Positions 53,390 through 64,000 of a DNA stretch of 64,000 nt are shown piece after piece. The notes under the pieces are model-generated. The model saw only the letters and a program-made list of their open reading frames with translations, was not told the origin of the DNA and searched no databases. Origin of the DNA: Diphasiastrum complanatum (taxonomy: Eukaryota > Streptophyta > Lycopodiopsida > Lycopodiales > Lycopodiaceae); assembly GCA_029204225.1 (NCBI GenBank), contig CM055096.1, positions 39,656,461-39,720,460 on the forward strand, in the 5' to 3' direction. Each line of letters starts with the position of its first letter. Within the stretch, counting starts at the first letter, position 1. The position numbers were made by a program, and so were the translations under genes.

Positions 53390-54500
53390 TTTTTGAAAGA
53401 CTCGAATTTTTGAACAACTCGAATTTTTGAACAACTTAAATTTTTAATCTCGTGTTTCCGAACAACTCGAATTTTTGAAAGACTCAAATTTTTTAAACGA
53501 CTCAATTTTTTATGGAAAGACTAGAATTTATGAACGACTCGAATTTTCTAAACGACTCAAAATTTTCCAATGACTCGAATTTTTTAATGACTCGAATTTT
53601 TTTAGTGACTCGAATTTTTGCAATGGATTGAATTTTTCCAAAATATCGAATTTTTTCAATGACTCAAATTTTTCTTTAGACTCAAATTTTTCCAAAGTAT
53701 CGAATTTTTTCAAAAGACTCAAATTTTTTTAAAGACTTGAATTTTTGAAGCCTCTAATTTTTCAAGACTCCAAAGGATCAAATTTTTCCAAATACTCGAA
53801 TTTTCTAGAGACTCGAATTTGTTCAATGACTCAAATTTTGAAAGACTCAAATTTTTGGAACGACTCTTTTTTTTTTTATGAAAAAAACTATAATTTTTGA
53901 ACGACTTGAATTTTCTGAACGACTCGAATTTTTTCAATGACTCCAATTTTTTCAGTGACTCGAATTTTTGAATAACTCGGATTTTTCCAGTGACTCAAAT
54001 TTTTGAATGACTCAAATTTTTTCTGTGACTAGAATTTTTCCAATAGATCGAAGTTTTCAAAATATCGAATTTTTTCAATGAATCGAATTTTTCATATGAC
54101 TCAAAATTTTTCCAAAGTATCGAATTTTTCTTAAGACTCAAAATTTTTTATTGAATCGATTTTTTTGAAAAGACTCAAATTTTTCTGAAGACTCAAATTT
54201 TTTCAATGACTCAATTTTTTTTCCCCAAAGAATCGAATTTTTTCAAATGCTCAAATTATTCAAAAGATTGGAATTTTTTCGAAGAATCGATTTGTCAACT
54301 CGAATTTTTTTTAAGGATCGAAGGACTCTTTGTATTATTTTCAAGTCGAATTTTTTCAAAATACTCAAATTTTTTTGAAGACTCGAATGTTTTCAAAGAC
54401 TCGATTTTTTCGAAAGACTCGATTTTTTTTCAAAAGACTCAAATTTTTCAAACGGCTCACATTTTTTTAAAGGCTCGAATTTTTTTACAAAGACTCAAAT
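53390..54500. repeat. satellite-like array of ~18 bp units
   Basis: More than 50 imperfect units of GAATTTTTTCAATGACTC type (15-18 bp) run without interruption. On the minus strand the 18 bp unit reads as a repeating Glu-Ser-Leu-Lys-Lys-Phe hexapeptide over several stretches of 60-75 codons (for example 53528-53722). Irregular units break the frame, so a coding role is unlikely. Confidence 0.9.
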
Positions 54501-54607
54501 GTTAGATATTCGAGATGCGAGATGTGCGAGATTGGCCATCATCCAAATCATCGGCCGCCAGCTAGATAGGCCTCCATTGCCCGTCAACGACGGGCACTCT
54601 TTACTAG

Positions 54608-54710
<103 letters not shown>

Positions 54711-54907
54711 TATGAGAGAGCTTGATAGGAATAGTGAGAGAAATTTAGTAGAGAGAGAAAAATGAGGTGGAGCAAGCGAGACAAGGAGAGTTTTTGAGAA
54801 ATTGAGAGAAATTTGAAAAAATACTGATAGAAATCGATGAGGATAATTTGCAATTGAGAGATAAATTGAGAGGAATAGTCGGAGAAATTGAATTGAGTAC
54901 AGGTTAA

Positions 54908-55550
54908 AGTCAACATTCGTCAGCACTGTTCTAACTGAAGTCTCTCTAGTAAATCAAAATATATATTGTTGTAATATGCATACAATATGCACTCATCCTT
55001 GGTGGGAGACCAATGTACCATTGATTTATGCATAAATCAACAAGATTTTAATTAGAATTTCAATAAATAAATATATAGATAAACTTAGAAGAATAACAAT
55101 CACAAAATAGACATGAGAATGTCCCTTGTCACCATTGCCTAGATGAAAAGGCCTTGCAAAACCAAGTCATGTATTTGCAGTCTCTTGTTATTGTTTGATT
55201 TTTTTGGGTTATCTTGATACTCCTTGGTCCCCTTGAAATCATCTTTATGCATGTGAGGTGGCTTGCTCTTTCTGCTCTCATTGCATCTCGGCTCTCTGGT
55301 TTGTGGTGACTCATCACACCTACTATGTGGCACAACATCATTTTGGTACTAAATTGCAAATGGGTGAGAAAAATTGCTGAACACATCACAAAGGTCGTCA
55401 GATCAAAAAAAAAAAAGAGGGAAGAAAAATATTTTCAAAATTATAGAAAGCTTTTTTTGAGTAAAAAATGAGCCAAAATCACTATCAGAGCCAAATTTCT
55501 ATTCAAACAGTCATATTAACTCTCACCAAGCTCCCAAATGATTTATCAGT
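54908..55550. other. spacer between microsatellite region and copia-2
   Basis: No gene recognised. Frames at 55129-55389 (minus) are not conserved-looking. Confidence 0.4.
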
Positions 55551-55555
55551 TTTAT
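55551..55555. repeat. target-site duplication, left (TTTAT)
   Basis: Identical to 62341-62345 and directly outside both LTRs. A 5 bp duplication is normal for copia integrase. Confidence 0.85.
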
Positions 55556-55805
55556 AGTTAAGAAAACACAATTGAAGACACCCGACCGGATCAATCACCA
55601 CAGCACAACGTCAAGTGCAACAAGAATTCATAATTGCTCTCTTCAAACTGTATATTCAACTACTTTGTAAGTACAAAGATGAGCTCATTAAAAAACACTC
55701 AAAGGGCTCGTAAAAGAAAGATGGCCCGATTACTCTAGAACTAAGCACATGTGGTGCTGTCGAAATAAGAAAGTATCGTATAAGTCAATCATTGCTATTT
55801 TAACT
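55556..55805 (-). repeat. 3' LTR of copia-2
   Basis: 250 bp, plus-strand ends AGTTAAG...TTTTAACT. Its limits are fixed by the target duplication on one side and the PPT on the other. Confidence 0.9.
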
Positions 55806-55816
55806 CTCTCCCTCAA
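55806..55816 (-). promoter_or_regulatory. polypurine tract of copia-2
   Basis: The minus strand reads TTGAGGGAGAG directly before AGTTA of the 3' LTR. Confidence 0.8.
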
Positions 55817-55929
55817 TGATCAACGCGACTTTTCATTTTAGAGTATACTCTATTCATAGAACATACCTCCATGATAGCATTACAAGTAAAGGCTTTTTAC
55901 ATGACCTGGTCTAAGCCAAGTTTGGCTCT

Positions 55930-57750
55930 AAAAGTTTCAAACTTTTCTTTACTTAAAGCTTTTGTAAATATCAGCAACTTGTAACAACCTAGAACAATGT
56001 ACAATACCTATGTCTTCAGATTGTAATTTTTCACGCACAAAGTGATATTTTACTTCAATATGTTTTGTCCTTGCGTGAAAGATTGGATTTTTAGCCAATT
56101 GTATTCTGCTTTGACTGTCACAGAAAATAACAGTGGGATTTACCTGTTTCATGCCAATCTCACATAACAACTTACGTAGCCAAATAGCTTTCTGGGTAGC
56201 AGAACTCAACGCTTTATATTCGGCTTCTGTGGAAGAAAGAAAAATAGTATCTTGCTTCTTGCTAGACCATGAAAAACAACCCTACCAAAATTGAAGGTGT
56301 TGTTGACTTTCTATCATCTATACTTCCAGCCCAATCAGCGTCAACATAACCTTGCAACTTAGGTAAAACACTTTGTCTTTTGTAGACTAGACCAAGGTTC
56401 GGTGTACCTTTTACATACCTCAAAATCCTTTTTGCAGCTTTCCAATGGTTCATAGTGGGTGATGACATGAATTGGCTAATCAAACTTACAGCATAGCAGA
56501 TATCAAGTTGTGTAGTTGTAAGATATATTAAACTTCCAACTAGCTGACGAAATAGTGTAGCATCAACATGAGCACTATCATCAATACGAGATAATTTCTT
56601 ACCAGCTTCGCAAGGGGTGATGGAAGGTTTGCACTCTGTCATGTAAAATCTCTCCAATATCTCGCCTACATACTTGTTTTGACATAACCAGATATCACTG
56701 CTAGTTTGCCATACTTTGACACCCAAGCAAGAGTACATAAGATCTAAATCTGTCATCTCAAATTGCTTGCACAAGTTGGCTTTGATAGAACGAGTGAGGT
56801 TCTCATCATTGCCAGTGATAATGATATCATCAACGTAAAGTACAATTAAGGCAATGTTGTCATCATTTATAAGAACATAAAGATTTGGATCTGAATTTGT
56901 TCTTACAAATCCATGTGAAAGAAAGTAACTGTCAATGCATCCATACCATGCGCGTGGCGCTTGCTTAAGGCCATAAAGTTCTTTGTGTAGTTTACAAACT
57001 TTCTGTTCTTGCCTTTTTGCCATGAAGCCCTGCGGTTGGACCATGTAAACTTCTTCCTCGAAATCACCATTCAAAAATGTAGACTTCACATCCATTTGAT
57101 GGATCTTCCACCCAAAATGAGATGCTAAGGCAATGATAAGACGTAGCGTAGTCCACTTAGCCACTGGAGCAAATATCTCTTCATAGTCAATTCCTTTGCT
57201 TTGCTCATAACCCTTCACTACTAGGTGTACCTTATACTTTTCTATTGTGCCATTCGCATGTAACTTTGTTCTAAACACCCATTTGTTGTCAATGGGTTTC
57301 TTTCCAAGTGGTAGATCAACCAACTCCCATGAATCATGTCTTTGGATGGATTCTATCTCTTCTTCCATTGCCCTTTGCCACTCTTTGTGATCTTTTGCCT
57401 CATCAAAGGTTGATGGCTCTCGACACTTCAAAATGTCAGTCATTAGGGCATAGTTCACATGATAACGATCGGGAGACTTCCTTTCCCGTGTTGATCTTCT
57501 CACTTCACTTTGTGTGCTAGATCCTGTTTGACTTAGCTTTGCGTCCTTCATGATCTTTTCATACCATTTTGGTATCTTAGATTCAGGTGATACACTACGT
57601 GGAGAGTACGTATCCCAAGGAGTGTCCAAGTAATGTCTCTTACTTCCAACCGGTTTCTCCTTTATTGCTCCTATTGGCAAGTACCTCCCCCTAGGCTCTT
57701 GAATAGGTGGTGTTCTTTCATATTCGCCCTCTCGACTTTCGTCTTCAAGC
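55930..57750 (-). pseudogene. copia-2 reverse transcriptase and RNase H
   Basis: The open frame 57680-56262 (472 residues) carries the pre-RT linker (STRERKSPDRYHVNYALMTD), then WELVDLPLGKKPIDNKWVF, VKGYEQSKGIDYEEIFAPVAK, MDVKSTFLNGDFEEEVYMVQP, LYGLKQAPRAWY and the catalytic LYVDDIIITG near 56830. RT-end blocks follow (YLTTTQLDICYAV, HWKAAKRILRYVKGT), then the RNase H opening YVDADWAGSIDDRKST. A frameshift near 56270 separates the RNase H end (56209-55949; EAEY-like block then KAIWLRKLL, ARTKHIEVKYHFVRE). RT itself is open and well preserved. Confidence 0.95.
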
Positions 57751-58472
57751 CCTACGGTTGGACCATGTAAACTTCTTCCTCTAAGTCACCATTCAAAAAT
57801 GCGGACTTCACATCCATTTAATGGATCTTCCACCCAAAATGAGATGCTAAGGCAATGATAAGGCGTAGCGTAGTCCACTTAGCCACTGGAGCAAATGTCT
57901 TTTAATAGTCAATTCCTTTGCTTTGCTCATAACCCTTCACTACTAGGTGTGCCTTATACTTTGCTATCGTGCCATCCGCATGAAACTTTGTTCTAAACAC
58001 TCATTTGTTGTCAATGGGTTTCTTTCCAAGTGGTAGATCAACCAACTCCCATGTATCATGCCTGTGGATGGATTCTATCTCCTCTTCCATTGCCCTTTGC
58101 CACTCTTTGTGATCTTTTGCCTCATCAAAGGTTGATGGCTCTCGACACTTCAAAATGTCAGTCATTAGGGCATAGTTCACATGATAACGATCGGGAGACT
58201 TCCTTTCCCGTGTTGATCTTCTCACTTCACTTTGTGTGCTAGATCCTGTTTGACTTAGCTTTGCGTCCTTCATGATCTTTTCATACCATTTTGGTATCTT
58301 AGATTCAGGTGATACACTACGTGGAGAGTACGTATCCCAAGGAGTGTCCAAGTAATGTCTCTTACTTCCAACCGGTTTCTCCTTTATTGCTCCTATTGGC
58401 AAGTACCTCCCCCTAGGCTCTTGAATAGGTGGTGTTCTTTCATATTCGCCCTCTTGACTTTCGTATTCACGT
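57751..58472 (-). repeat. internal 722 bp tandem duplicate of the RT N-terminal region
   Basis: It repeats 57029-57750 at a constant offset of 722. The right ~390 bp are nearly identical to their partner. The left ~330 bp differ at about 20 positions and carry extra stops. The coding strand therefore reads linker plus RT start (58472-57751), then linker plus RT again. Confidence 0.9.
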
Positions 58473-59510
58473 GCATCATTTTGTGGAGCATCTTCTTCAT
58501 TTTCTTCCTCCAGAATTGTGGGAAGTCTCTTGATGCTTTCACCGCTTGCATGGTCTTCATCTTCATACCTATGCATTTCATCAAAGATCACATCTTTGCT
58601 GATGTGAATCTTGTTTATTACAGGATCAAAACACCTGTAAGCTTTCGTTCTTTCATCATAACCGACGAAGATACACTTGATTGCTTTGGCATCAAGTTTC
58701 TTTCGCTCCTCCTTTGGCATATGTACATAGGCCTTACATCCGTCTTCAGTATTAGCCACTCAAACACTGTCTTGACCTTACTCTTGTCTATCTTCAACCC
58801 ATAGAAGGTGATCTTATGACTGAGATTTGTCGATTTTTGGCTTTATTCCAGTAAATGCTTCTTGAGGAGTCACATTTGGAGCCGCAACTGTAGGGCTCCT
58901 ATTTTGCAAGAACGTTGCCGAACTGCACGCTTCCGACCAAAGTAAATTGGTCAAGCCCATTTGCTTCATCATCGAGTGTGCACTCTCCATAATAGTTCTG
59001 TTTTTCCTTTCAGCCACACCATTACTCTACGACGTGTGTGACTGTGTAAATTGTCTTTTAATGTCGTGTTCTTTGCAAAAGTCTTCAAAATCATCAGATT
59101 TGTATTCACCCCCTCTATCAGATCTTAGCACTTTGATACGTGCATCTAGTTGGTTCTCTACCAAAGTTTTGAACTCCTTGAAGCGAGCAAAAGCGTCAGA
59201 TTTTTTTTCAAGAAATAAATCCATGTCCTCCTAGAGTAATCATCTATGAAAGTCATAAAATAATATGCTTTCCCCAACGACATGGTCTTTATTGGGCCAC
59301 ACAAGTCGTTGTGAATTAGTTCCAGCAGTTTCTTAGCTCTTGCAGCTCCACCTTTCTTGAATGTCTCTCTGTGATGCTTTCCCATGATGCATCCTTCACA
59401 TATTGCATGATGATCATCCTGCAATGCTAGTAACCCTATTACCATCTTCAGCTTCGCCATCAATCTACAGCTCCCATAGTTCAAATGACCAAGTCTTCTA
59501 TGTCATAACT
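58473..59510 (-). pseudogene. copia-2 integrase
   Basis: Minus-strand frames give the zinc-binding His-x-His region (HRRLGHLNYG, CEGCIMGKHH), the catalytic-core start (HNDLCGPI, FIDDYSRRTWIYFL), VLRSDRGGEY (second Asp block), then NGVAERKNRTIMESAHSMM with the catalytic Glu, and GKKAYV-type C-terminal blocks (YVHMPKEERKKLD, KCIFVGYDE). Frameshift near 59200 and stops near 59503 (TGA where Trp is expected), 59027, 58813 and 58760. Confidence 0.9.
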
Positions 59511-60224
59511 CGGATTGAGATGCTGTTGAGATAGCCATACCATATTCACCTGGTTTTGCAGCATCCAATTTATAAAGGCCACAGTTATTATCTCTATAAC
59601 CCTTTGCCACCACTTTGTGGTTGTGGTTCGTATCCTTCATAAGGCATCCATCCTTGACAAATTCAACTTTAAGATGTTGATTTGCCATTACACCAACAGA
59701 AAGCAAACTCTTTATGAGTCCAGGAACATAAAGTACATTAGGAATGTTTTTAATTTTGCCATCAAGAAATTGCACAGGTACATTGCCCACACCCTGTATC
59801 TGGCATTCCTCTCCATTGGCTTGAGTGACCTTATCCCCATCATGGATTGGTGAGAATTTTCAAATCAATCACATTTTCCGGTCATATGCCTTGTGGCGCC
59901 TGAGTCTATGAACCATCTGGTACCATCATCAACTTGGGATGCCAATGCCGATGAGAAAACACTTGTCTCATCATCTTCTCCATCATCTTTGGCAATGTTT
60001 CCTTGTTGAGTCACTTTTCCCGCCTTTATGTCTGCTTTCTTCTTATAACACTCGCATGCCCAATGACCCAGTTTGTGGCAATAGTAACATTTTTCTTTCT
60101 TCTTCTTTTTTCCTTTTGATGACGACTCTCCTTCATCATCATCATCCTTGGATTTCTTAGGAATCCTTTTCCATCCTTTCTGCTTGCCTTTAGCAAGTAA
60201 GGCTTGATCCTCCTGTGGGGTTTG
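59511..60224 (-). pseudogene. copia-2 zinc knuckle and protease
   Basis: A Lys-rich run precedes CYYCHKLGHWAC (C-x2-C-x4-H-x4-C; about 60055-60095). The aspartic protease motif WFIDSGATRHMT is near 59900. TGA at 59865-59867 stands where a Trp codon would fit, and a one-base shift follows. The protease end resumes at 59790 (VQFLDGKIKNIPNVLYVPGL, LLSVG). Confidence 0.85.
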
Positions 60225-60818
60225 TTATGACTTCACCACTTCGCGACGCTGCTCTTCTTGCAACATGATTCCATGGAAGTCTTTAAAAGTAGGCAACCTC
60301 TCCCTTGAAGCAATGCCGCTCACAAACATCTGTAGCCCTTCCGAGATGCCGCTCGTTGTGGTATGTACCAATTCAATATCTCTGATTGGTTCTCCAATCA
60401 CCACAAGTTGATCTCTCAGCTCCTTTATCCTGGTGAAGAAGGATCCCACTGATTCATTTTCTTCCATCCTTACTATGTTTAATCTCGACTTCAAGAACAT
60501 GGCTCGAGCTAGATTGCAAGTTTGAAATTGCATTCTAAGAGCTTCTCAAGCTCCCCTAGCCGTTGTGGCATCACTTATGTGAGTGATCACATGGTCTTTC
60601 ACTGAAAGATTGATCAAGGATAATGCTCTCTGCGCCTTTTTATCAAAGGCCCTTATGTCACCTGGAGTGGTATTTGGCCGGACTTCAATACCTACTACGA
60701 TTTCCCACAACTCTTTCTCCATCAAAATGCTCTTCATTTTGAATTTCCAGATGTTGTAGTTAGAAGCCCCATCAAGTTTGCTTGCATCGTTCAAAATTGC
60801 CTCATTGATGTTTGCCAT
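60225..60818 (-). pseudogene. copia-2 Gag
   Basis: Start MANINEAILNDASKLDGASN at 60818, then YNIWKFKMKSILMEKELWEIV (UBN2/Gag opening) and AQRALSLINLSV. A TGA at 60546-60548 follows ATTARGA where Trp is normal. The frame continues MQFQTCNLARAMFLKSRLN, VGSFFTRIKELRDQL and LPTFKDFHGIMLQEEQRR to a TAA at 60225. Confidence 0.9.
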
Positions 60819-62077
60819 CTCCGAACTGCTTAAAGCTTCACCTATAGCCTATAAAGTGTATGCTAGAGCCAATCGTGATGTCAAAAACTCATAATAATGA
60901 CCTGCAATTTTTAGCTTACCAGGCCACCCGCCGCTCTTTTGCCAAATTGAAAGCCAAACTGGCGTCGTTTTCCAAAATGCTTCACGTCACCAACTCCCAG
61001 CTTCCTGCCCAATAGAATGGGAAAATCACTAATGGCGCACTTCGAACACTTTCTCCACGACAATCAATCTGCTTTGGTGTACCGTACTTGCAGGTACAAT
61101 CAGGGTGCCCTTCATTTGGAGGCTATAGCCTTTCGTTTGGTCAAAATAGGCTAAAGGAGGTGAAGATAAGGGCCATTTGGGTTTTTGAACTGTTTCTTCA
61201 GTGTGAAGAAACTTCACCCTTCAAAGACTTGGGACCCAACAATTTTTTCAGTTTGAAGATTTTTAATGAAGTTACAATGCACTTTGCACTTCAGACCCCT
61301 TCAGACTTTTTCACTTCAATCCAACGGATCCTTTAGGTCCAATGACCCACCTGTTGTGAAATAACCATCGTCAATCTATATGAATCGAGATCGGATGGCT
61401 GTCAACGCTTTTGTATGTTGATCAAAGGCCTTCGAAGCATTGAACACTTCGGGCCGCTAGTTGATGATTAGGACTGAGCGCGCGAGAGCTCCCGCGACCT
61501 CTCCTCCTCTTCTCTCTCTCAGGATTGGAGTTTTCTCTCTCCTTCACGGGCTATGGCAACTCCACATGGATCGAACTGGCTGCCTTCCTCCTCCACGGCC
61601 AGTCGCGGCCTCCCTACTGCTGTATCGCGCTACCAAGGCGCCCATTCACAGCCTCTCACAACTTTGAAAATGTCCTCCTACAAGGAGATATCTCAGATTT
61701 TGTCCCTTGAAACCCTAGCAATTTTAAAGAGAAGAATATATTGAGCTTTACTCAGGGATTTCCTGAGCTTTCCTTTGCAGCTCCTAACTGGCTGAGATCG
61801 CCCTACTGTAGGTTATCTTCTACTTCAAACCGCTCTTCAAACGGTATTCGATTGGCTTCAAACCAATCACAAACGCCAAGCAACCCTCCAGAAGAATTTT
61901 TCAGCTTCAAACTTTGCTTGCTTTCTGATTCAACCAACAATTCTCTATCTCTGAATCCCTTTTACAGTTTTTGAGTCGTTCCACGAATCTCCACCGACTC
62001 GGTTTTATGCTTCCTAGCCAACAAATTGTCGTGAATTCGCAGCTCTCTGTTCTTGTCCGGTGATTCCAACCACCAAG
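60819..62077 (-). other. long untranslated leader of copia-2
   Basis: About 1.26 kb between PBS and Gag ATG, longer than in many copia elements. It is CT-rich near 61490-61540 (plus strand) and has repeated CTTCA/TTCAAAC strings. No coding sequence recognised. Confidence 0.5.
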
Positions 62078-62090
62078 GGCTCTAATACCA
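62078..62090 (-). promoter_or_regulatory. primer-binding site of copia-2
   Basis: The minus strand reads TGGTATTAGAGCC, one base different from the iMet PBS TGGTATCAGAGCC seen elsewhere in this window. It abuts the LTR with no gap. Confidence 0.85.
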
Positions 62091-62340
62091 AGTTAAGAAA
62101 ACACAATTGAAAAAACCCGACTGGATCAATCACCATAGCACAACGTCAAGTGCAACAAGAATTCAGAATTGCTCTCTTCAAACTGTATATTCAACTACTT
62201 TGTAAGTACAAAGATGAGTTCCTTAAAAAACACTCAAAGGGCTCGTAAAAGAAAGATGGCCCGATAACTCTAGAACTAAGCACACGTGGTGTTGTCGAAA
62301 TAAGAAAGCACTATATAAGTCGATCATTGCTATTATAACT
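62091..62340 (-). repeat. 5' LTR of copia-2
   Basis: 250 bp, plus-strand ends AGTTAAG...ATAACT. A minus-strand TTATATAG box lies near 62313. Confidence 0.9.
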
Positions 62341-62345
62341 TTTAT
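62341..62345. repeat. target-site duplication, right (TTTAT)
   Basis: Matches 55551-55555. Confidence 0.85.
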
Positions 62346-62656
62346 TCCACATTGAGAACCTTTGTTGAGCATCAACGAGTCATTATGAACCTTTTTCAAC
62401 CAGACAAATGGATTCATAATAGCAAAATTAGGTTGGACGAGCATTGAAACCCTGAAGAAGTCATTCAATGGCGAGAGATGGAGCTAGGCGAGAATTCACC
62501 CTCGCCAAATCTATAGGACCTTGTCGGGCTTCCCTATTGGTCAGCAACCTTCGTCAATTTTTTTGGTAGCTATTTTTACAGTATTGAAGAGGCCTGTCAA
62601 TTGTTTTTCTATAACTAACTTGCCAATATAGCACTTTGTCTAATAGACCCTCCAAA

Positions 62657-63027
62657 TTAGACTATATAAGAGCCAAATTCGATTGGACGATCAGGCACTT
62701 GTGTTTGAAAATAAGAATCACGTTCAAGGGTGCTCGCATCCAATTCACCTTGAAGACATTCACGTTCCAACTCAGCCATGTCAAATTGACTAGCCAGCAG
62801 CAGGACCTGTTGTTTAGCATCTTCGACCCCTTTGTCCACTTGATCTTGCATTATTGTCAACGAATTCTGAAGAGTTCCCACATAGCCTCAAGAGCATCAG
62901 TTGTTTGTTGGACTTTCTTCAGTTCAGCTTCAAATTTTGCCTCATGTTGCTTGGCAATCTTGAGCTCGCAATTCAACTGAATCACCTTCTGGCTTATCAG
63001 GGTATTCTCGGTACCCAGCTTTGATAT
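62657..63027 (-). pseudogene. coiled-coil protein fragment interrupted by an LTR
   Basis: Minus-strand frames read LGTENTLISQKVIQLNCELK, AKFEAELKKVQQTTDALEAM and, after a shift near 62880, LQNSLTIMQDQVDKGVEDAK and MAELERECLQGELDASTLER. Heptad hydrophobics suggest a coiled coil. The frame is cut at 63027/63028 by the LTR. No family recognised; it may belong to another retroelement polyprotein. Confidence 0.45.
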
Positions 63028-63886
63028 TGTAGCGCAGGCATCCCAAAGGGAGCCGGGAACCACGACTTAGCTTCCCAGCCTTCAACTCTTGCCATCCAAA
63101 CCCACTTGACATACAAGCAGCCAACTCGCCAACAACGATCAGACTTAACCAACTTGAAGTTCCGAAAACCAACATTGAGATCCAACCTGGCGCCATGCCC
63201 GATCGGGGGTCCCGACGTGGGTGACTTCCCTCCAAGCAAGCCGCCCGACATACATCAAACTTAACCAACTCGAAGCTTCGTTACAAACGAGTAACATCCA
63301 TTCCAAGCAAGCGGTCTGACTTACATCAGACTTAACCAACTGAAAGCTTCGTCACGAGCGCTGGAAGCCAACCTGGCGCCACGCCAGACTGGACAGCCAT
63401 AAACAGGTAACATCCACCAAAGCAAGCCATCCAACTCAGCCGACAGGTTAGAGCCCGTTCCCCAAGAGCTTAACCCATTCACGTTCATGCAAGGAACACT
63501 CAGAACCACAAGCCGCGACAGATATGGAAACAACCAGTTCCTGGACCAAATGGTCCCGACAGCATACCGCTGGCGCCACGGACCGAATGGTCCCGACGGC
63601 ATACCGCTGGCGTCCCGGGATACGACCCTCAGCTATGTGCCAAGTTAAAAATTTTGAAAGCGGCCTTACAACTGGCACTTTTACCGAACACTGAAACCCA
63701 GAAGGTAATCAGAGTCAGTTTGAGGAAAATCCCACTTTATTGATAAATCTGAGAAGGTTACATTTCAAGTGTGTGACCGACCCTAGTCTCCGGGGCGCTA
63801 GCATGCCAAGGCGAGAGCCATGACAACATTCCAGCAAGGGAGGCTGAGACTTGGTTGGAGCTCGCCCTGAGTCGCAACCCGCACTC
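63028..63886 (-). repeat. third LTR of the nested (GGCGCC) family, interrupted
   Basis: It matches 37291-38160 from TGTAGCGCAGG onward and retains the segment missing from 33821-34950. At 63886 homology to that orientation stops after CGCACTC. Confidence 0.85.
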
Positions 63887-64000
63887 TGTTGTAAAGCTAC
63901 CTTTACAAGCTTTACTTCCGGCGCCATCGGCGCCAGCTATGTCTCCGGCGCCAGCAGCGCCCCTGCTGCTCCCGGCACCAACGGCGCCGGCGCCGCTCCC
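63887..64000 (+). repeat. oppositely oriented LTR start of the same family, running off the window
   Basis: It begins exactly at the family terminus TGTTGTAAAGCTACC and continues into the GGCGCC-rich block, as the reverse complement of about 34848-34950. It looks like a new insertion into the LTR at 63028-63886. Confidence 0.8.

Larger units (their letters stand above)
55556..62340 (-). mobile_element. structurally complete Ty1/copia retrotransposon (copia-2), coding-dead
   Basis: Target duplication TTTAT (55551-55555 and 62341-62345) flanks two 250 bp LTRs. On the minus strand: 5' LTR, PBS directly abutting, ~1.26 kb leader, gag, zinc knuckle, protease, integrase, RT, RNase H, PPT, 3' LTR. 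This is the copia gene order. LTRs differ at about 16 of 250 positions, mostly transitions. The coding region has several TGG-to-TGA stops, CAG-to-TAG, frameshifts and a 722 bp internal duplication. It cannot encode an active polyprotein. Confidence 0.95.

Noticed and set aside
53528-53946. Lys/Phe-rich minus-strand proteins as real genes
   Set aside because: They are the translation of the 18 bp array and break wherever unit length varies. There are no gene signals around them.
58355-58804. Plus-strand frame of 149 codons over copia-2
   Set aside because: Antisense to the well-recognised integrase/RT linker frame.

Overview
The window is nuclear DNA of a land plant with a repeat-rich genome. 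The evidence is a plant-type glutamate receptor-like (GLR) gene, a five-exon plant GDSL esterase/lipase gene, Ty1/copia elements primed by initiator-Met tRNA, and long AT-rich intergenic spacers. Repeat load and intron sizes would suit a large genome such as a gymnosperm, but nothing here fixes the lineage. I see no tRNA, rRNA, CRISPR or organelle genes.

Host genes. (1) A GLR gene on + (7947-14413) has a ligand-binding exon, an M1/pore exon, an M3/S2 exon and an M4/tail exon. Its signal-peptide exon is not visible, and the pore-loop segment carries an in-frame stop at 9900-9902. (2) A GDSL esterase/lipase on - (45345-47577) has five exons. They join in frame to 369 codons plus stop, with all catalytic blocks present. 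It is the only gene here that looks intact.

Mobile DNA fills most of the rest. 1-4422: a minus-strand copia element reduced to LTRs and an RT/RNase H stub. 14.6-18.3 kb: a decayed minus-strand Helitron-like element with Rep pieces and an endonuclease domain, interrupted by a copia RNase H fragment and a GC-rich block. 23.8-42.9 kb: several copies of an unusual LTR-element family (termini TGTTAG...AACA). Its internal region encodes a Gag-like domain, then a long Pro/Thr-rich, coiled-coil and basic-tailed protein running to the polypurine tract, with no reverse transcriptase or integrase that I can see. One copy (29761-40467) is split by a nested 4.7 kb non-coding LTR element (33821-38535, minus strand). 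55556-62340: a structurally complete copia element on - with 250 bp LTRs, TTTAT target duplication, PBS, PPT and decayed gag-PR-IN-RT-RH. It has non-canonical AG...CT termini and an internal 722 bp mosaic duplication. 63028-64000: a further LTR of the 4.7 kb family with an oppositely oriented LTR of the same family inserted into it.

Simple and tandem repeats include a 92 bp duplication at the GLR 3' end, a ~135 bp five-unit array (49.9-50.6 kb), a ~1.1 kb array of 18 bp units (53.4-54.5 kb) and a (TA)n(GA)n microsatellite. Spacers at 4.4-7.9, 18.3-23.1, 42.9-45.3 and 50.6-52.9 kb show nothing I can name beyond short duplications.
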